The notes under the pieces: model-generated
Database searches by the model: none
Told to the model about the DNA's origin: nothing
What the model saw: the letters and a program-made list of their open reading frames with translations, nothing else
Made by a program: the position numbers and the translations under genes
Shown here: positions 4,921 through 5,205 of the stretch, piece by piece
How the letters are laid out: every line of letters begins with the position of its first letter
Position numbering within the stretch: the stretch's first letter is position 1
NCBI GenBank assembly: GCA_002358555.1
Contig: DEPC01000019.1
Location: forward strand, 1 to 5,205
Length of the DNA stretch: 5,205 nucleotides
Direction of reading: 5' to 3'
Source: Hungatella sp. UBA3402
GTDB lineage: Bacteria > Bacillota > Clostridia > Lachnospirales > Lachnospiraceae

Positions 4921-5205
4921 TTATCGTATGAGGAACGAGAAGTGGTCGATGTTCTTAAGCGCCACACCTGTGCCCTTGGCTACCGCGAGAAGAGGCTCGT
5001 CGGCCACGTGGAACTGGATGCCGATTTTGTCGGTGAGACGTTTGTCAAGACCGCGAAGCATCGCACCGCCGCCGGCAAGCCATATACCGTTGTGCACGAT
5101 GTCGGCATACAGTTCGGGCGGCGTATTCTCCAATGCGCTCAAGATGGCGGTTTCAATCTTGGAGATTGATTTCTCCAGGCAGTGCGCCACTTCCTGATAG
5201 CATAC
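4921..5205 (-). CDS. mreB: Rod shape-determining protein MreB, C-terminal fragment
   Basis: MreB is the bacterial actin homologue that forms membrane-bound filaments and guides cell-wall synthesis along the cell sides. The window holds its last 94 residues, open to the right edge, so about 245 N-terminal residues lie outside. The key visible element is the adenosine-binding motif IWLAGGGAMLRGLDKRL (fragment residues 41-57), the actin-fold loop that grips ATP. Before it are the helices EVAHCLEKSISKIETAI and ENTPPELYADI, and after it the conserved end DEPLLAVAKGTGVALKNID. The wording of the tail (HFSFLIR) suggests Bacteroidales. Reading frame and TAA stop are intact. It precedes mreC, as in normal mre operons. 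Confidence 0.96.
   Translation of the reverse strand, partial: VCYQEVAHCLEKSISKIETAILSALENTPPELYADIVHNGIWLAGGGAMLRGLDKRLTDKIGIQFHVADEPLLAVAKGTGVALKNIDHFSFLIR

Noticed and set aside
4831..5197. Plus-strand frames across the mreB region
   Set aside because: They are shadows opposite mreB, whose minus-strand reading is unmistakable.
4002..5205. A new system linking a radical SAM enzyme with MreB/MreC cell-shape genes
   Set aside because: Both genes at the join are incomplete and the two sides look like different phyla, so the neighbourhood is most likely artificial.

Overview
The window looks like two unrelated bacterial genomes joined end to end. Bases 1 to about 4,685 are AT-rich and read like a gut Clostridia (Lachnospiraceae-type) chromosome: strong AGGAG ribosome binding sites, sigma-A style promoters, a clostridial OGG-type glycosylase and a MutS2-like ATPase. 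From about 4,661 to the right edge the sequence reads like a Bacteroidales chromosome: the end of mreB and the start of mreC, with no Shine-Dalgarno site. GC is about 56% over 4921-5160 against about 35% over 4021-4200 (hand counts).

Layout. Bases 4-111 hold an imperfect inverted-repeat element with a nested hairpin, possibly MITE-like or a terminator. Bases 128-1051 (minus) encode an 8-oxoguanine DNA glycosylase with an unusual polar insertion. Bases 1186-3090 (minus) encode a MutS2-like protein without a Smr domain. Both genes are on the same strand, 134 bases apart with no clear terminator between them, so they may form a small DNA-maintenance operon.

The stretch 3091-4001 has no secure protein gene but is not empty. 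Two terminator-like hairpins with U-runs, both oriented for the minus strand, lie at 3164-3206 and 3315-3340. A near-consensus minus-strand promoter at 3726-3754 would make a transcript of roughly 405 nt ending at the second hairpin. This is the best candidate for something undescribed: a structured small RNA or a short-peptide transcript. A second near-consensus promoter (3895-3923, plus) drives a radical SAM gene starting at 4002.

The radical SAM gene is cut after about 228 codons, at the point where mreC, read from the other side, is also cut. Two incomplete core genes from different phyla meeting tail to tail over about 25 shared bases is best explained by a chimeric contig, not by a new gene arrangement. 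The right-hand genes therefore probably say nothing about the biology of the left-hand ones. Within the right part, mreB and mreC are in their usual order with a perfect 15-bp hairpin between them. I see no CRISPR array, tRNA, rRNA or complete mobile element.
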